Assembly: GCF_003202405.1 (NCBI RefSeq)
Contig: NZ_QJHL01000002.1
Location: 434,001-498,000 of the forward strand
Source: Flavobacterium hydrophilum
GTDB taxonomy: Bacteria > Bacteroidota > Bacteroidia > Flavobacteriales > Flavobacteriaceae
Reading direction: 5' to 3'
DNA length: 64,000 bases
The translations under genes and the position numbers were made by a program. The notes under the pieces are model-generated. The model was not told the DNA's origin, searched no databases, and was given only the letters and a program-made list of their open reading frames with translations. Position 1 is the stretch's first letter; every line of letters starts with the position of its first letter. Shown here in pieces: positions 62,017-64,000 of this stretch.

Positions 62017-62690
62017 ATTTTATCTGGAAAATCAGAGATTATTCCGTTTACATTATAGCTTTTAACTTTTTGAATATCTTCTTCAACATTTACAGTCCAC
62101 GGTAGAACCCAAAAACCTTTTTCCTGCATTTTGCGAACATTATCAGTATTTAATAAGTGAAAATCAGGATGAATAGCTTTTGCCTGTATCGATTCGGCGA
62201 AAGCCAAAGCAGTATCCAAATCTTCTTCGGTTAAAACACCAATTGGAATATCTGAATTTAGATTATGTACTTCCTGTAAAGCATTCCAGTCAAAACTTGA
62301 AACGATAAAATGGCTATAATCCCAGCCTTCTTCTGCAATGTATTTTTCAATTAAAGAAACAACTTGTTTTGAAGTATCCGCATTTTTTAATTCGACGTTG
62401 ATAAAACATCTTTTTCTGACCAGATCAAAAACCTCATTCAAAGTCGGAATTTGGTGCTTACCAGCAATTGAAAATGACTTTAATTCGGATAATGTGAATG
62501 TGTTTACAGCACCTTTTCCGTTGGTCATTTTATCGATGGTTTCATCGTGCATTACGATGATATGCCCGTCAGCACTGAGGTGAACGTCAAGTTCAATTCC
62601 GTCTGAATTTAGGTCTAAAGCTTTTTGAAAAGCCTGAAGTGTATTTTCGGGTTCGTATGCTTTTGCACCTCTGTGAGCTATTTTTAGCAT
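62013..62690 (-). CDS. Glycerophosphodiester phosphodiesterase
   Basis: 225 aa. Catalytic features IAHRGAKAYEPENT with the first His, GIELDVHLSADG (Glu and Asp), MHDETIDKMT (second His) and INVELKN are all present. It cleaves glycerophosphodiesters to glycerol-3-phosphate and an alcohol. No signal peptide, so probably cytoplasmic. First gene of the cluster with the flavoprotein (ATGA overlap) and HAD genes. Confidence 0.93.
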   Translation of the reverse strand: MLKIAHRGAKAYEPENTLQAFQKALDLNSDGIELDVHLSADGHIIVMHDETIDKMTNGKGAVNTFTLSELKSFSIAGKHQIPTLNEVFDLVRKRCFINVELKNADTSKQVVSLIEKYIAEEGWDYSHFIVSSFDWNALQEVHNLNSDIPIGVLTEEDLDTALAFAESIQAKAIHPDFHLLNTDNVRKMQEKGFWVLPWTVNVEEDIQKVKSYNVNGIISDFPDKI

Positions 62691-62749
62691 TTTTCTATTG
62701 AATAAGGTTCAGAGTTGCAAAGGTACAAAGTTGCAGAGGAAAAATAATA

Positions 62750-62808
62750 GCCACGAATTCACGAATTTTATTTTCAAAGATTGTTAAAATAATTCGTGAA
62801 TTCGTGGC
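62750..62808. repeat. Intergenic palindrome (GCCACGAATTCACGAATT type)
   Basis: Perfect 18-bp arms at 62750-62767 and 62791-62808 with a 23-nt loop. It is one of the interspersed palindromes found between flavobacterial genes. Confidence 0.82.
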
Positions 62809-62829
62809 AGAATAACAATGTAATTTGTT

Positions 62830-64000
62830 TTATTCCAATTCTAAAACCAGAGCTGATTTTGGTTCCAAAGTAATTTCAGAAGATAAATCGAATGTTTTTC
62901 CATTCAAAACATCTTTTCCTGATGTATAATTTTTGATGTTTTCTTTGAAACGATTAGTTTTTACAACTTGCTCTTTTGCATTGTTATTGAAAACTACCAT
63001 TACCGTTTTAGAATCTGTATATCTGAAATAAACATAGGTATTATTCTCAGGAATGTAATGCGTCATTTTTCCGAAATGAAGAGCTTCATTTGATTTTCTC
63101 CAGTTGAATAATTTTGACGTAAAATCAAAGTATTTTGCCTGTTCTGCTGTTCTTCCGGCTGAAGAGAAAGCATTATTTTTGTCGCCTGCCCAACCGCCCG
63201 GAAAATCCTGACGAATATCGGCGTCACCGCCTTTGCTTTTATCGCCGCCCATTCCAATTTCTGAACCGTAATATACTTGTGGAATTCCGCGAACGGTTGC
63301 CATCAAAGTCATCACCAGTTTATATTTTGCAAAATCATATTTGTAAACATCATTGATTCTGTTGGTATCGTGATTTTCAGCAAAAACCAAAAGATTGTTG
63401 ACATTAGGATACAAATAATCCATTGCAAAATTATTATAGAATTTAATCAGTCCGCCATCCCAATTCGGGGTATCTTCATTAAAAACAGAACCAATTTGAT
63501 CTTGCAAAGTAAAATCCATTACACTTGGTAAATTCGAATTGTAGTTTTGAATTTCGCCTATTTTACTGTCTTTTTGCCAATACGCCAGACTCGCCTGATT
63601 GTGCATCCAGATTTCTCCCACGATATTAAAGTTTGGATATTCTGCAGTAACTGCTTTTGCCCAATTGGCCATTGCGTTTGCATCTGAATAATTATAAGTA
63701 TCTACTCTAAATCCGTCAAGATTGGCGAATTCAATCCACCAAATAGCGTTTTGAGTTAAATATTTTGCAACTAATGGATTTCTTAAATTCAAATCCGGCA
63801 TTGAAGGTACGAACCAGCCATCAATACAAATTTCCTGATCTGTTTTTGAAGCGTGCGTATCCGGAATTACTTCACGACGATGGTGCGTTTGAGTATAATT
63901 TTCAAACTGATTAATCCATGATTTGGTTGGGATATCTTTCATCATCCAATGGGTAATTCCCCAATGATTCGTAACATAATCCATTACCAGTTTCATGTTT
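62830..64000 (-). CDS. GH13 alpha-amylase family enzyme (C-terminal part, cut by window edge)
   Basis: About 388 residues are visible and the frame is open at the edge, so the N-terminal part is missing. GH13 motifs: VMDYVTNHWG (region I), LDGFRVDTYNY with the nucleophile Asp, IVGEIWMHNQ with the acid Glu, and FAENHDTNR with the third Asp. The cyclomaltodextrinase-like C-terminal beta domain ends EPKSALVLELE. It resembles SusA/neopullulanase-type enzymes that break down starch oligosaccharides. Confidence 0.93.
   Translation of the reverse strand, partial: NMKLVMDYVTNHWGITHWMMKDIPTKSWINQFENYTQTHHRREVIPDTHASKTDQEICIDGWFVPSMPDLNLRNPLVAKYLTQNAIWWIEFANLDGFRVDTYNYSDANAMANWAKAVTAEYPNFNIVGEIWMHNQASLAYWQKDSKIGEIQNYNSNLPSVMDFTLQDQIGSVFNEDTPNWDGGLIKFYNNFAMDYLYPNVNNLLVFAENHDTNRINDVYKYDFAKYKLVMTLMATVRGIPQVYYGSEIGMGGDKSKGGDADIRQDFPGGWAGDKNNAFSSAGRTAEQAKYFDFTSKLFNWRKSNEALHFGKMTHYIPENNTYVYFRYTDSKTVMVVFNNNAKEQVVKTNRFKENIKNYTSGKDVLNGKTFDLSSEITLEPKSALVLELE

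Overview
The window looks like a chromosome segment of a Flavobacterium-type member of the Bacteroidota. Supporting signs are promoters of the TTG-N19-TAnnTTTG kind, SusC/TonB-type receptors, a mevalonate-pathway cluster, four-helix-bundle (23S IVP-type) sequence, very A-rich translation starts and typical flavobacterial intergenic palindromes. It is a mosaic of ordinary chromosome and two acquired regions.

1-11.2 kb. An M1 aminopeptidase and a DUF58 gene were once joined by a 4-base ATGA overlap. They are now separated by about 3.66 kb of foreign DNA flanked by a perfect 130-bp direct repeat. The insert holds broken copies of a secreted, HExxH-bearing lipoprotein family and small exported partner proteins. 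Then come two tRNA-Asp genes, each with its own promoter and terminator, a HAD phosphatase, a small lipoprotein and a membrane-anchored metallopeptidase.

11.2-36.97 kb. This is a genomic island of about 25.7 kb in the 3' end of tRNA-Leu(UAG). The intact tRNA lies at the right end and a copy of its 3' end at the left end, next to a tyrosine recombinase and an excisionase-like HTH gene. The left half carries phage-defence genes: an Mrr-nuclease/STAND NTPase and, divergently, a Gabija-type OLD nuclease plus UvrD-like helicase pair. It also has a DUF3892 gene, an XRE regulator with a palindromic operator, two lipoproteins, a decayed second recombinase, a possible polymerase-like gene and two LRR-like genes.

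The right half (about 28.4-36.6 kb) is the most unusual part: an array of eight integron-like gene cassettes, all on the + strand. Each ends in an attC-like imperfect hairpin of about 100-140 nt that mostly finishes in AACGTT. At every cassette the first 9-10 bases are complementary, fully or largely, to the outer left arm of that cassette's own 3' hairpin, as expected for integron cassettes. No integron integrase is visible. Cargo includes PIN-like, GNAT, DUF3800, nuclease-like and unknown proteins.

37-64 kb. Ordinary chromosome: M20 dipeptidase, a protein with two TonB-C-like domains, saccharopine dehydrogenase family, DUF423, PEP carboxykinase, phytase with a TonB receptor, DUF4407, an AraC regulator divergent from a TonB receptor/DUF4374 lipoprotein pair (probable siderophore uptake), pseudouridine synthase, UbiA prenyltransferase with mevalonate kinase and diphosphomevalonate decarboxylase (a nonsense-mutated four-helix-bundle gene between the last two), TspO, a HAD/flavoprotein/GDPD cluster and the C-terminal part of a GH13 amylase that runs off the right edge.
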